64,000 nucleotides of DNA from contig NZ_JAFMZZ010000001.1 of the NCBI RefSeq assembly GCF_017356245.1, positions 760,262 to 824,261 of the forward strand. The letters are read 5' to 3'. A program made the translations under genes and the position numbers. How positions within the stretch are numbered: the first letter of the stretch is position 1; every line of letters starts with the position of its first letter. The notes beneath the pieces are model-generated. The model saw nothing but the letters and a program-made list of their open reading frames with translations. It did no database searches and was not told the origin of the DNA. The DNA is from Bordetella petrii. Its GTDB lineage: Bacteria > Pseudomonadota > Gammaproteobacteria > Burkholderiales > Burkholderiaceae_B. Shown here piece after piece: positions 35,840 through 45,266 of this stretch.

Positions 35840-37785
35840 TCCTGGCTTTGCAGCACCGCCGCCGCTTCGGGCAGGATCTTCACCTGGTATTGCTGGCGCA
35901 GCATCTTCAGCACCGCGGCGTCTTCGGCCTGGCCCCAGGCCGCCCCCAACTGGCGCGCCAGCATGTCGCGGGCGGATGCCTCGGTGGCGCCGGGCTCGAT
36001 CTTGTCCAGGCGCACCACCACGAAGTCGCTGCCGTCGTTCACGCCCGTATAGGCGGGCACCGGCTGGGCCGGCAGGCGCATCGCGGAGTTGAGCACGTCT
36101 TGCGACAGCTGGCCGGGCTGCTGGCGCGACACCACGGCAGACGCGCCGAAGCCTTCGGGCAGCGTGGCCGGGTCGGCCTTCCAGCCTTCCAGGGCCGCGG
36201 TGCCCGCCTTGCGGGCCGCCTCGGCGGCGCGCTCGTCGAGCAGGCGCTCGCGGATCTGGTCGCTGACTTTTTCCAGCGGCGGCACGTGCTCGGGCTGCAT
36301 TTGCGCCACGCGCACCGCCAGCATGGTGTCGGGCGACAGTTCGATGACGCCGGAGTTCTGCTTGTCGCGCAGCACTTCGGGTGAAAACAGGGCCTGGCGC
36401 ACGCGGGGATTGTCGAGCAGCTGGGCATCCGGGCTGCCGGCCGCCGCGCCGGCGCCGGCCTGCTCGGCCGGCAGCAGCCCTTCGCGGGTGATGCCGGAGG
36501 CAGTGCGCAGCTTCAGGCCCAGTGCGTCGGCGGCGGGCTGCAGGCTGTCGCGCTGGTCGTAGACGGTTTCGGTAAGCTTGGTGGCCATCTCGGAAAAGCG
36601 CGTGGCCGCGATCTGCTTGCGGATTTCGGCGGTGATTTCGTCGCGCACTTCGGCCAGGGGCTTGATGGCGGCCGGCTGCACTTCGGTGACCTTGACGATG
36701 TGCAGGCCCGAGGGGCTTTCGACCACCCCCGAAACCTGGTCTTTGGACAGGCTGAAAATGGCTTTTTCAAGCGGGCCGGTAAGCATGCCCGGCGCCAGCC
36801 AGCCCAGGTCGCCGCCCTTGTCGGCGGAACCGGCGTCCTGCGAGTTGGCGCGCGCCAGTTCGGCGAACTTGGCGGGATCGGCCGCGGCCTGCTTGGCCAG
36901 CGCTTCGGCCTTGGCGCGCGCCGCCTTGCGGGCGTCTTCCGTGGCGCCGGCGGGCAGCTCTATCATGATGTGGCTGGCGCGGCGGCGCTCGGGCTGGCCG
37001 AAGCGGTTCTTGTTCTGTTCGTAGTAGCTGGCGATGTCTTCGTCCTTGACCTGCACGCCCTGCGTGGCGGCGGCTTCGTCCAGCACCAGGTATTGCGCGC
37101 TGACCTGGTCGGGCACCGTCAGCTGCTGCTTGTTGGCGTCGTACCAGGCCTGGATGTCTTGCGGCGACACCGAGACCTGCGCGCGGTAATCGGCCGCGGC
37201 AAAGCGGCGCAGCTGTACGGTGCGCTGCTGGGTCAGGGCGGATTCGAGCGAGGCGGTGACGACGTCGGGCACGCTGGCCGACTGCGTGATGGGTTCGAGC
37301 ACGCGCCCCACCGCCAGGTCGCGGCGCAGGCCGGCCTCGAACGAGGTGGGAGTCATGCCCTGCGCGGCCAGCACCTGGCGATAGCGTTCGGGCGAGAAAC
37401 GGCCGTTGTCCTGCACCTGCGGGATCGCGGCAATGGTGTTGCGCAGCGTGCCGTCAGATACCGAAAAGCGGTTGTCGATGGCCACCTGCGCCAGCAGGCG
37501 CTGGTCGATCAACTGGTTGAGCAGCTGCTCGCGCATGGCGGGCGTGTCGACCAGGGCGGGATCGAACTGGCTGCCCATGCGCTGGCGGAACTGCTCGAGC
37601 TGGTTGCGGTGGGCCATGTCGAACTCGCCGCGCGTGATGGGCTGGCCGGCCACCGTCGCCAGTTCGGGCTCGCGGCTGATGAAGCTTTCGTAGCCCTGGA
37701 TGCCGACCAGGAAGAACGACGGCACGATCAGGATCAGCAGAATGAACTGCATCCAGCGGCGATGATTGCGTAGTAGTTCGAACAT
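35824..37785 (-). CDS. ppiD: PpiD periplasmic folding chaperone (SurA-N and parvulin domains)
   Basis: 653 residues from the ATG at 37785. An N-terminal membrane anchor (FILLILIVPSFFLVGI, about 14-29) puts the rest in the periplasm. A SurA-like chaperone region follows (about 35-160). One parvulin domain, about 265-365, contains RRASHIMIELPAG, GGDLGWLAPGML and VVESPSGLHIVKV. A long C-terminal chaperone segment completes it. It assists folding of proteins leaving the Sec translocon. In many beta-proteobacteria it follows lon/hupB; here it is monocistronic. Confidence 0.92.
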   Translation of the reverse strand: MFELLRNHRRWMQFILLILIVPSFFLVGIQGYESFISREPELATVAGQPITRGEFDMAHRNQLEQFRQRMGSQFDPALVDTPAMREQLLNQLIDQRLLAQVAIDNRFSVSDGTLRNTIAAIPQVQDNGRFSPERYRQVLAAQGMTPTSFEAGLRRDLAVGRVLEPITQSASVPDVVTASLESALTQQRTVQLRRFAAADYRAQVSVSPQDIQAWYDANKQQLTVPDQVSAQYLVLDEAAATQGVQVKDEDIASYYEQNKNRFGQPERRRASHIMIELPAGATEDARKAARAKAEALAKQAAADPAKFAELARANSQDAGSADKGGDLGWLAPGMLTGPLEKAIFSLSKDQVSGVVESPSGLHIVKVTEVQPAAIKPLAEVRDEITAEIRKQIAATRFSEMATKLTETVYDQRDSLQPAADALGLKLRTASGITREGLLPAEQAGAGAAAGSPDAQLLDNPRVRQALFSPEVLRDKQNSGVIELSPDTMLAVRVAQMQPEHVPPLEKVSDQIRERLLDERAAEAARKAGTAALEGWKADPATLPEGFGASAVVSRQQPGQLSQDVLNSAMRLPAQPVPAYTGVNDGSDFVVVRLDKIEPGATEASARDMLARQLGAAWGQAEDAAVLKMLRQQYQVKILPEAAAVLQSQDQSAG

Positions 37786-38212
37786 GGATTCCCTGTTTGC
37801 CGTACGCGGCGCGCCCGACGAAGATGGACGCCGCGCCGCAAAAAAACGCGTAAAAAAAGGCGAAACCGATTCGCCCTTGCCAGGTGCCGGAACCGAACCC
37901 GGTAAGCCGCCGGAGTTTACCATTTTCGCCCCGTACGCCACAGCCTGACCAGATGGCCGCCTCTAGGGGCGTGGCGGTGCCGGTGCTATGTCCGGCTTCT
38001 TTTGGGACGTGCTTGTTTCCCCGAGGCCGGTTGAGTTCTTGCCCCGTCTCGAGGCGTGCGGGCAGGCGGCGCGGCGTACGTGCGTCGGGCTCGGGCGCAT
38101 GCAGGCGCCCGAGCCCGACGGGCTTCGCCCGGACCGAGCCCTGCACGGCCAGGCGACTCAAGAACTCGTGACAGACGAGCAAACGTCAGGCAGGCACCCC
38201 GAAGGAGTATCC
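37786..38212. other. 427-bp gap with structured RNA candidate
   Basis: From 37786 to about 37980 lies the leader of ppiD on the reverse strand, with no clear element. A possible extended -10 (TG-C-TATGTC, 37984-37992) precedes the RNA candidate at 38006-38187. The last 25 bp carry the gdpD ribosome-binding site. Confidence 0.5.
38006..38187 (+). ncRNA. highly structured ~182-nt RNA candidate, possibly 6S RNA
   Basis: Nested complementary arms predict one long irregular rod. The end helix is GACGTGCTTG (38006-38015) with CGAGC and ACGTC (38176-38187). An asymmetric bubble follows, 17 nt against 8 nt, with TTTCCCCGAGGCC on the 5' side. Next come GAGTTCTTG (38033-38041) with CAAGAACTC (38159-38167), and GTGCGGGC (38056-38063) with GCCC-T-GCAC. 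The tip is a 16-bp perfect hairpin (38083-38098 with 38105-38120) with a 6-nt loop. Length, rod shape and central bubble suit 6S RNA, the RNA polymerase regulator, but sequence identity is not proven. The strand is assigned by this resemblance. Confidence 0.55.
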
Positions 38213-38992
38213 TTGCACCCTTCCCCCCAGCAAACGCCCCGCGTCCCCAGCATGACCGCCCCCTGGCCCTATCCTTCCCACATCGCCCACCGCGGCGGCG
38301 GCCGCCTGGCCCCCGAAAACACCCTGGCCGCCATGCGGGCCGGCGCCCAGCACGGTTTCCGCATGTTCGAGTTCGACGTCAAACTCAGCCAGGACAAGGT
38401 CGCCTTCCTGCTGCACGACGACACCCTCGACCGCACCACCGATGGCCGCGGCCCGGCGGCGGCGCTGTCTTTCGCCGAGCTGGCCCGCCTGGACGCCGGC
38501 GGCTGGCATTCGCCCGCGTACACCGGCGAACCCGTCCCCAGCTTTCAGGCGGTGGCGCGCTACGCCATCGCCAACGGCATTGCCTGCAACGTCGAAATCA
38601 AGCCCAACCCCGGCCAGGAAAGCGAAACCGGCGCCGCCGTGGCGCTGGCCGCGCGCGCGCTGTGGCAGGACGCCCTGCCCGCGCCGCTGCTGTCGTCGTT
38701 TTCGGAAGCCGCGCTGGCCGCTGCCCAGGCGGCCGCCCCCGAACTACCGCGCGCCCTGCTGGTGGAACAGGTGCCCGCCGATTGGCCCGAGCGGCTGGCG
38801 CGCTACGGCTGCGTGGCGCTGAACATCAACCACCGCGACGCCAGCCGCGAGCTGATCGACGCCGTGCATGCCGCCGGCTACCGCATCGCCGCCTGGACGG
38901 TCAACGACCCCGCGCGCGCGCGGCTGTTGCTATCCTGGGGCCTGGATGCCCTTTTCACCGATGCGCTGGCCGAGATCGGCCCGCCCGCCTGA
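38213..38992 (+). CDS. ugpQ: glycerophosphodiester phosphodiesterase
   Basis: Hydrolyses glycerophosphodiesters to glycerol 3-phosphate and an alcohol. The GDPD core is intact: AHRGGGRLAPENT (catalytic His), FEFDVKLSQD with metal-binding Glu and Asp, HDDTLDRTTDG (second catalytic His), and a C-terminal GYRIAAWTVNDPARA. No signal peptide, so cytoplasmic like UgpQ. The TTG at 38213 is chosen because GAAGGAG lies 5 bp before it. The in-frame ATG at 38252 (MTAPWPYPSH) has no ribosome site but gives a length closer to E. coli UgpQ. rlmJ follows 15 bp downstream. Confidence 0.87.
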   Translation: MHPSPQQTPRVPSMTAPWPYPSHIAHRGGGRLAPENTLAAMRAGAQHGFRMFEFDVKLSQDKVAFLLHDDTLDRTTDGRGPAAALSFAELARLDAGGWHSPAYTGEPVPSFQAVARYAIANGIACNVEIKPNPGQESETGAAVALAARALWQDALPAPLLSSFSEAALAAAQAAAPELPRALLVEQVPADWPERLARYGCVALNINHRDASRELIDAVHAAGYRIAAWTVNDPARARLLLSWGLDALFTDALAEIGPPA

Positions 38993-39007
38993 GCGCAGGA
39001 CCCCGCC

Positions 39008-39865
39008 TTGTTCAGTTACCGACACGCCTTCCATGCCGGCAACCATGCCGACGTTCTCAAGCACGCCCTGCTGGTCCACACACTGGACTACCTGAACCGC
39101 AAAGACACCCCCTACTGGGTGGTGGACACCCATGCGGGGGCCGGGCTGTATGCCCTGGATGGCGACTGGGCCGCCAAGAACGCCGAATTCGCCGACGGCA
39201 TCGGCCGCCTGTGGCAGCGCGACGACCTGCCGCCGCTGCTGGCCGACTACCTGGCGCGGGTGCGGCGCTACAACTCCGACGGCCGCCTGCGCCACTACCC
39301 GGGCTCGCCCTGGCTGACGCTGGACGCCCTGCGCGAGCGCGACCGCCTGCGCCTGTTCGAAATGCACCCCACCGAATCCGATGTGCTGGTGGGCAACCTG
39401 GAACAGCTCGACAAGACCTCGCTGCGCCAGACCACCATCTACGCCACCGACGGTTTCGAAGGCATGAAGGCGCTGCTGCCCCCGCCGCCGCGGCGCGGCC
39501 TGGTGCTGATCGACCCGTCGTATGAAGACAAGCAGGACTACCGGCGCACGCTGAGCGCCGTGAAAGAAGGCCTGAAACGCTTTGCCACCGGCACGTACGC
39601 GGTGTGGTACCCGCTGGTGCAGCGCCGCGAGGCCACCGAACTGGCCCGGCACCTGGAAAACCTGCAGGTGAAAAGCTGGCTGCATGTGTCGCTGACCGTG
39701 AAAAGACCGGCCAGCGATGGTTTCGGCCTGCATGGCAGCGGCATGTTCATGGTGAATCCGCCCTGGACGCTGCACGCGGCGCTGCAGGAAACCATGCCCA
39801 TCCTGACGCGGCTGCTGGCGCAGGACGACCGCGCCGCCTACACGCTGCAGCAGCGCGCCGCCTGA
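39008..39865 (+). CDS. rlmJ: 23S rRNA (adenine(2030)-N6)-methyltransferase
   Basis: 285 residues. The start is TTG at 39008, giving the conserved FSYRHAFHAGNHADVLKH N-terminus. No ATG would keep it. The SAM-binding region is VVDTHAGAGLYAL, and the catalytic motif IV is DPSYE in VLIDPSYEDKQDY, a variant of DPPYE. The C-terminus has GSGMFMVNPPWTL. It methylates A2030 of 23S rRNA. It is probably cotranscribed with the phosphodiesterase gene and ends at a hairpin shared with dsbB. Confidence 0.92.
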   Translation: MFSYRHAFHAGNHADVLKHALLVHTLDYLNRKDTPYWVVDTHAGAGLYALDGDWAAKNAEFADGIGRLWQRDDLPPLLADYLARVRRYNSDGRLRHYPGSPWLTLDALRERDRLRLFEMHPTESDVLVGNLEQLDKTSLRQTTIYATDGFEGMKALLPPPPRRGLVLIDPSYEDKQDYRRTLSAVKEGLKRFATGTYAVWYPLVQRREATELARHLENLQVKSWLHVSLTVKRPASDGFGLHGSGMFMVNPPWTLHAALQETMPILTRLLAQDDRAAYTLQQRAA

Positions 39866-39897
39866 AGCGCACGCCGGCTGGACACGGCCGCCGGCCA

Positions 39898-39919
39898 GCC
39901 CGGGCCGCCCGGGCCTTTT
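39898..39919. terminator. terminator between rlmJ and dsbB
   Basis: GCCCGGGC and GCCCGGGC (39898-39914) form a compact GC-rich hairpin followed by CTTTT, in the 61-bp gap between convergent genes. It is oriented best for rlmJ. Confidence 0.55.
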
Positions 39920-39926
39920 CCGCCGG

Positions 39927-40394
39927 TCAGCGGCGCAGCAACGCCCGCAGGGCCGCGATCACCAGCACCGCGAACAGGGCCAGGCTCCACAGCGCGTATT
40001 CCACGCCCAGCACCTCGACCGTGGCATCCATGCAGGTGGCGAAGATGCCGAACAGCCACGGCACGGCGCCGTCCAGGCCCGAGCCGCTCATGAAGCGGTC
40101 GGCGAAAGTCTGGTCGCACGAGAACATTTTCGCGGCCACATCGTACTGGTACCAGGCCGCGGCCATGCCGCCCACGCCCAGCAAGGCGCACAGCGCCGCG
40201 CAGGCGCGCGCGATGGCGCCGGCGCAGGCCCCGGCCAGCGCCACCACGCCGATCACCAGGTAGATCAGGCGCTGCAGCACGCACCAGGCGCAAGGCGGCA
40301 TGTCGAACACATGCTGCGAAACAAGCGCCACCGCGACGGCGGCGAAACACAGAACGGCGATCAGCAGCAGCAGGCGCTGGCGGGACGAAGACAT
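39927..40394 (-). CDS. dsbB: disulfide bond formation protein B
   Basis: 155 residues and four membrane helices. Cys35 and Cys38 lie in PPCAWCVLQR, the quinone-linked redox pair. Cys93 (FSCDQ) and Cys121 (FATCMD) in the second periplasmic loop form the pair that reoxidises DsbA. It passes electrons from DsbA to the respiratory quinones. Single gene 63 bp downstream of purF on the same strand. Confidence 0.92.
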   Translation of the reverse strand: MSSSRQRLLLLIAVLCFAAVAVALVSQHVFDMPPCAWCVLQRLIYLVIGVVALAGACAGAIARACAALCALLGVGGMAAAWYQYDVAAKMFSCDQTFADRFMSGSGLDGAVPWLFGIFATCMDATVEVLGVEYALWSLALFAVLVIAALRALLRR

Positions 40395-40457
40395 GGCATG
40401 AACCGGACAAGGCGTTGAAGAAGCTGCCGGGCCGCGCGCGGCCCGGCCCGGATGGGA

Positions 40458-41978
40458 TCAGGCGTCGTTGGAACCGTAGCCCATGTTGAACTGCAGCCCG
40501 CCGGACGACTCTTCGTCGCCGGAGCCGCTGCGCGACTGCCCCAGGCGCTCGAGGTATTCGGCGGTAATGTCGCCGGTGACGTACTGGCCGTCGAAGCACG
40601 AGGCTTCGAAGCGCGTGAGCGCGGGGTTGATGTCGGTGACCGCCTGCTGCATGTCTTGCAGGTCTTGGTAGATCAGGCCGTCGGCGCCGATGGTGCGGGC
40701 GATTTCTTCATCGGAACGGCCGGTGGCGATGAGCTCGCTTTGCGTGGGCATGTCGATGCCGTACACATTGGGATAGCGCACCGGCGGCGCGGCCGAGGCG
40801 AAATACACTTTGTTGGCGCCGGCGGCGCGCGCCATGTCGACGATTTCGCGGCTGGTGGTGCCGCGCACGATGGAATCGTCGACCAGCAGCACATTCTTGC
40901 CCTTGAACTCCATGCCGATGGCGTTGAGCTTCTGGCGCACCGATTTGCGGCGCACCGCCTGGCCCGGCATGATGAAGGTGCGGCCCACGTAGCGGTTCTT
41001 GATGAGGCCTTCGCGGTAATCCAGGTTCAGGCGCGCGGCCAGCTGCATGGCGGCCGGCCGCGAGGAATCGGGAATGGGCATGACCACGTCGATGTCGCCC
41101 AGGCGCATGTTGCGGGCAACCTTGTCGGCCAGGTATTCACCCATGCGCAGCCGCGCGTCGTACACCGATACGCCGTTGATCAGGGAATCGGGCCGGGCAA
41201 AGTACACGTATTCGAAAATGCACGGCACCAGCTGCGGGTTGTCGGCGCACTGGCGGCTGACCATGCGGCCGTCCAGGTCGACGAACACGGCTTCGCCGGG
41301 CTCGACGTCGCGCACGAAGGCAAAGCCGCTGCCTTCCAGGGCCACCGACTCCGAGGCCGCCATCCATTCGACGCCTTCTTCGGTTTCCTGGCGGCCGATG
41401 CACAGCGGCCGGATGCCGTGAGGGTCGCGGAAGGCCAGCAGGCCGTAGCCCGAGATCTGCGCCACCACGGCGTAGGCGCCGCGCACCCGCTTGTGCACGG
41501 CGGCCACGGCGCGGAAGATCGTGTCGTCGTCGAGCGAGACCCCGTTGGCGGCCGACTGCAGTTCGTGCGCCAGCACATTGAGCAGCACTTCGGAGTCGGA
41601 ATTGGTATTGATGTGGCGCCGGTCGACCCGGTAGAGCGATTCGCGCAGCTCGCGCCAGTTGGTCAGGTTGCCGTTGTGCGCGAAAGTGATGCCGAACGGG
41701 GCGTTCACGTAGAACGGCTGCGCTTCTTCTTCGCTCTGGCTGGAGCCGGCGGTGGGGTAGCGCACATGGCCGATGCCGCTGGCGCCCGGCAGCGAACGCA
41801 TGTTGCGGGTGCGGAACACGTCGCGCACCAGGCCGTGCGCCTTGAACATGTTGAAGTGGCTGCCGTGGGAAGTGGCGATGCCGGCCGCGTCCTGGCCACG
41901 ATGCTGCAGCAGCAGCAGACTGTCATAGAGCAGCTGGTTGACCGGCCCGCGCCCGATGACCCCGATGATTCCACACAT
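40458..41978 (-). CDS. purF: amidophosphoribosyltransferase
   Basis: 506 residues. It begins [13 protein letters not shown], so Cys2 becomes the glutamine-hydrolysing N-terminal nucleophile after Met removal. [14 protein letters not shown] and HNGNLTNW belong to the glutaminase domain. The phosphoribosyltransferase domain has [18 protein letters not shown], the PRPP loop. It makes 5-phosphoribosylamine, the first committed step of purine synthesis. It is last in the folC-dedD-cvpA-purF operon, 21 bp after cvpA. Confidence 0.95.
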   Translation of the reverse strand: MCGIIGVIGRGPVNQLLYDSLLLLQHRGQDAAGIATSHGSHFNMFKAHGLVRDVFRTRNMRSLPGASGIGHVRYPTAGSSQSEEEAQPFYVNAPFGITFAHNGNLTNWRELRESLYRVDRRHINTNSDSEVLLNVLAHELQSAANGVSLDDDTIFRAVAAVHKRVRGAYAVVAQISGYGLLAFRDPHGIRPLCIGRQETEEGVEWMAASESVALEGSGFAFVRDVEPGEAVFVDLDGRMVSRQCADNPQLVPCIFEYVYFARPDSLINGVSVYDARLRMGEYLADKVARNMRLGDIDVVMPIPDSSRPAAMQLAARLNLDYREGLIKNRYVGRTFIMPGQAVRRKSVRQKLNAIGMEFKGKNVLLVDDSIVRGTTSREIVDMARAAGANKVYFASAAPPVRYPNVYGIDMPTQSELIATGRSDEEIARTIGADGLIYQDLQDMQQAVTDINPALTRFEASCFDGQYVTGDITAEYLERLGQSRSGSGDEESSGGLQFNMGYGSNDA

Positions 41979-41999
41979 GGTGATTTCCCGTTAAAACAA

Positions 42000-42488
42000 T
42001 TAGTACGGCAGCCACGTCGCCAGCGACGGGGGCAGCCACAACTTGATGTGCCTGACGGCCTCGGTGGCCGAATGCGAAAACATGGCGTCCTGCCACCAGG
42101 GCTCTTGCGGCAGCGGCGTATAGCCGCCCAGCGCCACCAGCACCAGCACGATCAGCAGCCCGCGCGCCAGCCCGAAAATGGCCCCCAGGCCATGGTCGGC
42201 CGGCGTCAGCCCGGTAGTGCGGATCAGGGCCGCCAGCGTCATGTTGACCAGCCCGACCGCCAGCAGCACCACGATGAACACCGCCGCATAAGACACCCCC
42301 ATGCGCAGCATGGCCGTTTCGATATAGGCTTGCAGCCAGCCATAAACCGTGGGCCCCCACCAGATGGCGGCGACGAACGCCAGCGCGAACGCCATCAGCG
42401 ACAGGACTTCTTTCAGCAGGCCGCGCAACAGGCCCAGCAGGCCCGACACCGCCAGGATCGCCAGCACGACGAAATCGAAGCCGGTCAC
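42000..42488 (-). CDS. cvpA: CvpA family inner-membrane protein
   Basis: 162 residues with four to five membrane segments (FDFVVLAILAVSGLLGLLRGLLKEV and onwards). It is required for colicin V production in E. coli and linked to envelope homeostasis. The start is GTG at 42488, overlapping the preceding stop as GTGA. Its place directly before purF is conserved. Confidence 0.9.
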   Translation of the reverse strand: MTGFDFVVLAILAVSGLLGLLRGLLKEVLSLMAFALAFVAAIWWGPTVYGWLQAYIETAMLRMGVSYAAVFIVVLLAVGLVNMTLAALIRTTGLTPADHGLGAIFGLARGLLIVLVLVALGGYTPLPQEPWWQDAMFSHSATEAVRHIKLWLPPSLATWLPY

Positions 42489-43270
42489 TGGCTGGCGATG
42501 AAGCCGTTGTCGTAGCCCAGGGTGCGCAGGCGCGCCTGGGCCGCCTGGGCGGCGTCGCGCGACGGGAACGGCCCCACGCGCAGGCGGTATTGCTGCTTGC
42601 CGCCCACGGAAGCCTGTTCGACGAAGGCATTGGTGACGCCGGCCTGATGCAGCTTGGTGCGCCGCGACTGGGCATCGGCCTGGCTGCTGTAGGAAGCGAT
42701 CTGCAATACGAAATTGCCCTTGGCGGCCGGCGCCGGCTTGGCCGCGGACTGGCTGCCGGACGAGCGGCCTTCCAGCAGCGCCAGGGCGCGTGCGCCGTCG
42801 TCGTCGCGCTGCGGCTTGGCCGGCTGCGCCGGCGGCTTGGCGGCGGGCGGCGGCGCCGGGGCCGGTTCGGGGGGCTGGGCCTGGGCCGTGGCGGGGGGCT
42901 GCGCTGGCGGCGTGGAGACGTCGGGCGGCGCGGGCGGTTCGGCCGGCGCCTGGGCGGCGGGGGGCTGGGCCTGTGCAGTAGCGTCAGGCGTGCCCGCGGC
43001 GCCGGGCTCGGCCGGCGGCGATACCGACGGCTGATAAGGAGTGTTGCGGTCGGGAATGCGGATGGGGATGTCGTCGGCTACCGGCACGGGCTCGGAATCG
43101 AGCACCATGGGCAGCACGATGACGGCTGCCAGCACCAGCGCCACTGCCCCGGCCAGCCGGCGGCGGGCGCGCGCGCGCAGTTCCGCCGCCTGGGCTTCGC
43201 TGGAGACCGATGGACGCGGCCTGGAGGGCGATGCCTGCGAGGCGGAATCTTTGCGAGAAAACAATCCCAT
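42485..43270 (-). CDS. dedD: SPOR domain protein, DedD/FtsN-like
   Basis: 261 residues. A short cytoplasmic start is followed by one membrane helix (LAGAVALVLAAVIVLPMVL, about 40-58). A Pro/Ala-rich linker (about 75-175) leads to a C-terminal SPOR domain (GNFVLQIASYSSQADAQSRRTKLHQAG, QYRLRVGPFPSRDAAQAAQARL) that binds denuded septal peptidoglycan. Gene order next to folC and cvpA supports DedD, a division accessory protein. The linker is very GC-rich and compositionally biased. Confidence 0.87.
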   Translation of the reverse strand: MGLFSRKDSASQASPSRPRPSVSSEAQAAELRARARRRLAGAVALVLAAVIVLPMVLDSEPVPVADDIPIRIPDRNTPYQPSVSPPAEPGAAGTPDATAQAQPPAAQAPAEPPAPPDVSTPPAQPPATAQAQPPEPAPAPPPAAKPPAQPAKPQRDDDGARALALLEGRSSGSQSAAKPAPAAKGNFVLQIASYSSQADAQSRRTKLHQAGVTNAFVEQASVGGKQQYRLRVGPFPSRDAAQAAQARLRTLGYDNGFIASQ

Positions 43271-43324
43271 GGACAGGAATTCCTTGCGACCTGGACGGGG
43301 GCCGGCGCCCCGCCTGCCCGAAGC

Positions 43325-44632
43325 CTATGCTTTGCGGCCCAGCGCCTGCAAAACCGAGGCTACGGTGAGAAATGAGCCGAACACCACGATTCTATCACCC
43401 TCGCCCGCCCGTTCGCGGGCCGCGGCATAGGCCGCGGCGGGGTCCGCAAAGGCCTGCACGGTCGGGGCCTCGCCGCCCGCCGGCGCGGCCTGCACGGCCG
43501 CCGACACGCGGCTGGCGAGGTCCTGCCCCGAGCCGCCGCGCGGGCCCGGCAGGCCGGCGCAGTACCAGTGGTCGACGCGGCTGGCCAGTTTGGCAATGAC
43601 GCCGTCGGCGTCTTTGTCGGCCAGCATGCCGAACACCGCGTGGGTATAGGGATGAAACCCCATGTTGTCGAGGTTCTGGGCCAGCACCGCGGCCGCGTGC
43701 GGATTGTGCGCCACGTCCAGGATGACAGCCGGCTGGCCGGGCAGGATCTGGAATCGCCCGGGCAGCGAAGCCTGCAGCAGGCCGACGCGCACCGCCTGCT
43801 GGGGCACCGGCAGCCGGTCGCGCACGGATTCGAGCGCGGCCAGCGCGGCCGCGGCGTTGAGCAGCTGATTGGCGCCGCGCAGCGCCGGGTAGGCCAGCGC
43901 ATTGCGGCGCTGGGCGCGTCCGCCGTAGGCCCACTGCTGGCGGTCGCCCGAATAATTGAAATCCTGCCCGAACCGCCACAGGTCGGCGCCGATGGCCTGC
44001 GCGTGCTCGAGCAGCGATTGCGGCGGCTGCGGGTCGCTGCAGATGGCGGGCCGGCCGGCGCGGTAGATGTGGGCCTTTTCCAGGCCGATCAGTTCGCGCG
44101 TATCGCCCAGGTAATCGGTATGGTCGAGGTCGACGCTGGTGATGATGGCGCAATCGGCGTCGATGATATTGACGGCGTCGAGCCGACCGCCCAGGCCGAC
44201 TTCGAGCACCACGGCGTCCAGGTTCGACTGCGAAAACAGGCGCAGGATGGCCAGTGTGGTGAATTCGAAATAGGTCAGCGTGACCTCGCCGCGGGCGGCC
44301 TCGACGGCGGCGAATTGCTCGGCCAGCGCGGCATCGCTGGCGATCTCGCCGTTGATGCGGGCCCGCTCGTTGAAATCGATGAGGTGCGGCGAGGTGTACA
44401 GCCCCACCCGGTAGCCGGCCGCCAGCAGCATGGCCTCGAGCATGGCGCAGGTGGAGCCCTTGCCGTTGGTGCCGCCCACCACGAATTTCACGCCGTCCAG
44501 GCGCAGCGCCAGGCGCCCGGCAACCTGCCTGACGCGATCCAGGCCCAGGTCGATGGCCTTGCCGTGTATGGACTCGAGATACTGCAGCCACTGCGGCAAC
44601 GGGGTAGCGGCATCGAGACGGGAGGCAGGCAT
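43325..44632 (-). CDS. folC: folylpolyglutamate synthase / dihydrofolate synthase
   Basis: 435 residues from the ATG at 44632. The ATP loop is GGTNGKGSTCAML, followed by GLYTSPHLIDFNERARING, VLEVGLGGRLDAVN, SVDLDHTDYLG and VILDVAHNPHA, all Mur-ligase/FolC hallmarks. It adds glutamate to dihydropteroate and to folates. It starts the folC-dedD-cvpA-purF operon. accD, which precedes folC in many relatives, is absent; a divergent catabolic operon lies there instead. Confidence 0.93.
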   Translation of the reverse strand: MPASRLDAATPLPQWLQYLESIHGKAIDLGLDRVRQVAGRLALRLDGVKFVVGGTNGKGSTCAMLEAMLLAAGYRVGLYTSPHLIDFNERARINGEIASDAALAEQFAAVEAARGEVTLTYFEFTTLAILRLFSQSNLDAVVLEVGLGGRLDAVNIIDADCAIITSVDLDHTDYLGDTRELIGLEKAHIYRAGRPAICSDPQPPQSLLEHAQAIGADLWRFGQDFNYSGDRQQWAYGGRAQRRNALAYPALRGANQLLNAAAALAALESVRDRLPVPQQAVRVGLLQASLPGRFQILPGQPAVILDVAHNPHAAAVLAQNLDNMGFHPYTHAVFGMLADKDADGVIAKLASRVDHWYCAGLPGPRGGSGQDLASRVSAAVQAAPAGGEAPTVQAFADPAAAYAAARERAGEGDRIVVFGSFLTVASVLQALGRKA

Positions 44633-44748
44633 GACAACGGGCAAAAATGGCAGAGGCGGAAGTTTAGCAGCCGGCCCCGCGCCAGCCCCGGATACCCTGG
44701 CCCGGCGTGGTGCCATCAGGGAAAATCCACTTGCCGTATTTTTTCCCA

Positions 44749-44772
44749 TGTATGAAAATACTTTCACATACA
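44749..44772 (+). promoter_or_regulatory. 24-bp dyad upstream of the cupin operon
   Basis: TGTATG and CATACA lie 12 bp apart in an AT-rich patch ending 20 bp before the cupin start. The location suits an operator or promoter element of the cupin-Bug-CoA-transferase operon. Confidence 0.4.
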
Positions 44773-44792
44773 GGAAATTCAGGAGACTCCGC

Positions 44793-45203
44793 ATGTCCCG
44801 ATCCCCCAGCTGGCTGGTACGCGAGGCCGAAGTGCCCGGCTATCACCCCGCGAACCACACCGGCACGCTGAACCGGCGCCTGATCGGCCCCGATACCGTC
44901 GGCGCCCGCCATGTGGAAGTGCTGCTGGGCGTCATTGAAAAAGGCCAGGGCGCGCTGCCCCATGCCCACCCGGGCATCGAGCAGGTCTGCTACCTGCTGT
45001 CGGGCACCGCCCGGGCCCAGGTGGGCGACGAATCCGCCGACATGGCCGCCGGCGATTGCTGCTATTTCCCGCCCGACATTCCGCACGTGTTTACGGTGAC
45101 CAGCGAGCAGCCCGCGCGGCTGCTGGTCATTTATTCACCCCCCTACGAAGAATCGCCCGAGCGCGTCATACGCGGCTTCGCGGCGCCCCCGGCGTCCGCC
45201 TGA
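44793..45203 (+). CDS. small cupin domain protein
   Basis: 136 residues from the ATG at 44793 behind AGGAGA. It has the single cupin barrel motifs GALPHAHPGIEQVCYLLSGTARAQVG, with two His and a Glu as metal ligands, and ADMAAGDCCYFPPDIPHVF with a third His. No enzyme activity can be assigned; small cupins act as isomerases, dioxygenases or sensors. It is first gene of an operon with a Bug receptor, CoA-transferase and acyl-CoA dehydrogenase. Confidence 0.83.
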   Translation: MSRSPSWLVREAEVPGYHPANHTGTLNRRLIGPDTVGARHVEVLLGVIEKGQGALPHAHPGIEQVCYLLSGTARAQVGDESADMAAGDCCYFPPDIPHVFTVTSEQPARLLVIYSPPYEESPERVIRGFAAPPASA

Positions 45204-45266
45204 ACGGCCCGCCCTTTCCCTACCAGGCGGCCGACAGACGCCGCCGCACTACCAGGAGACCTACCC

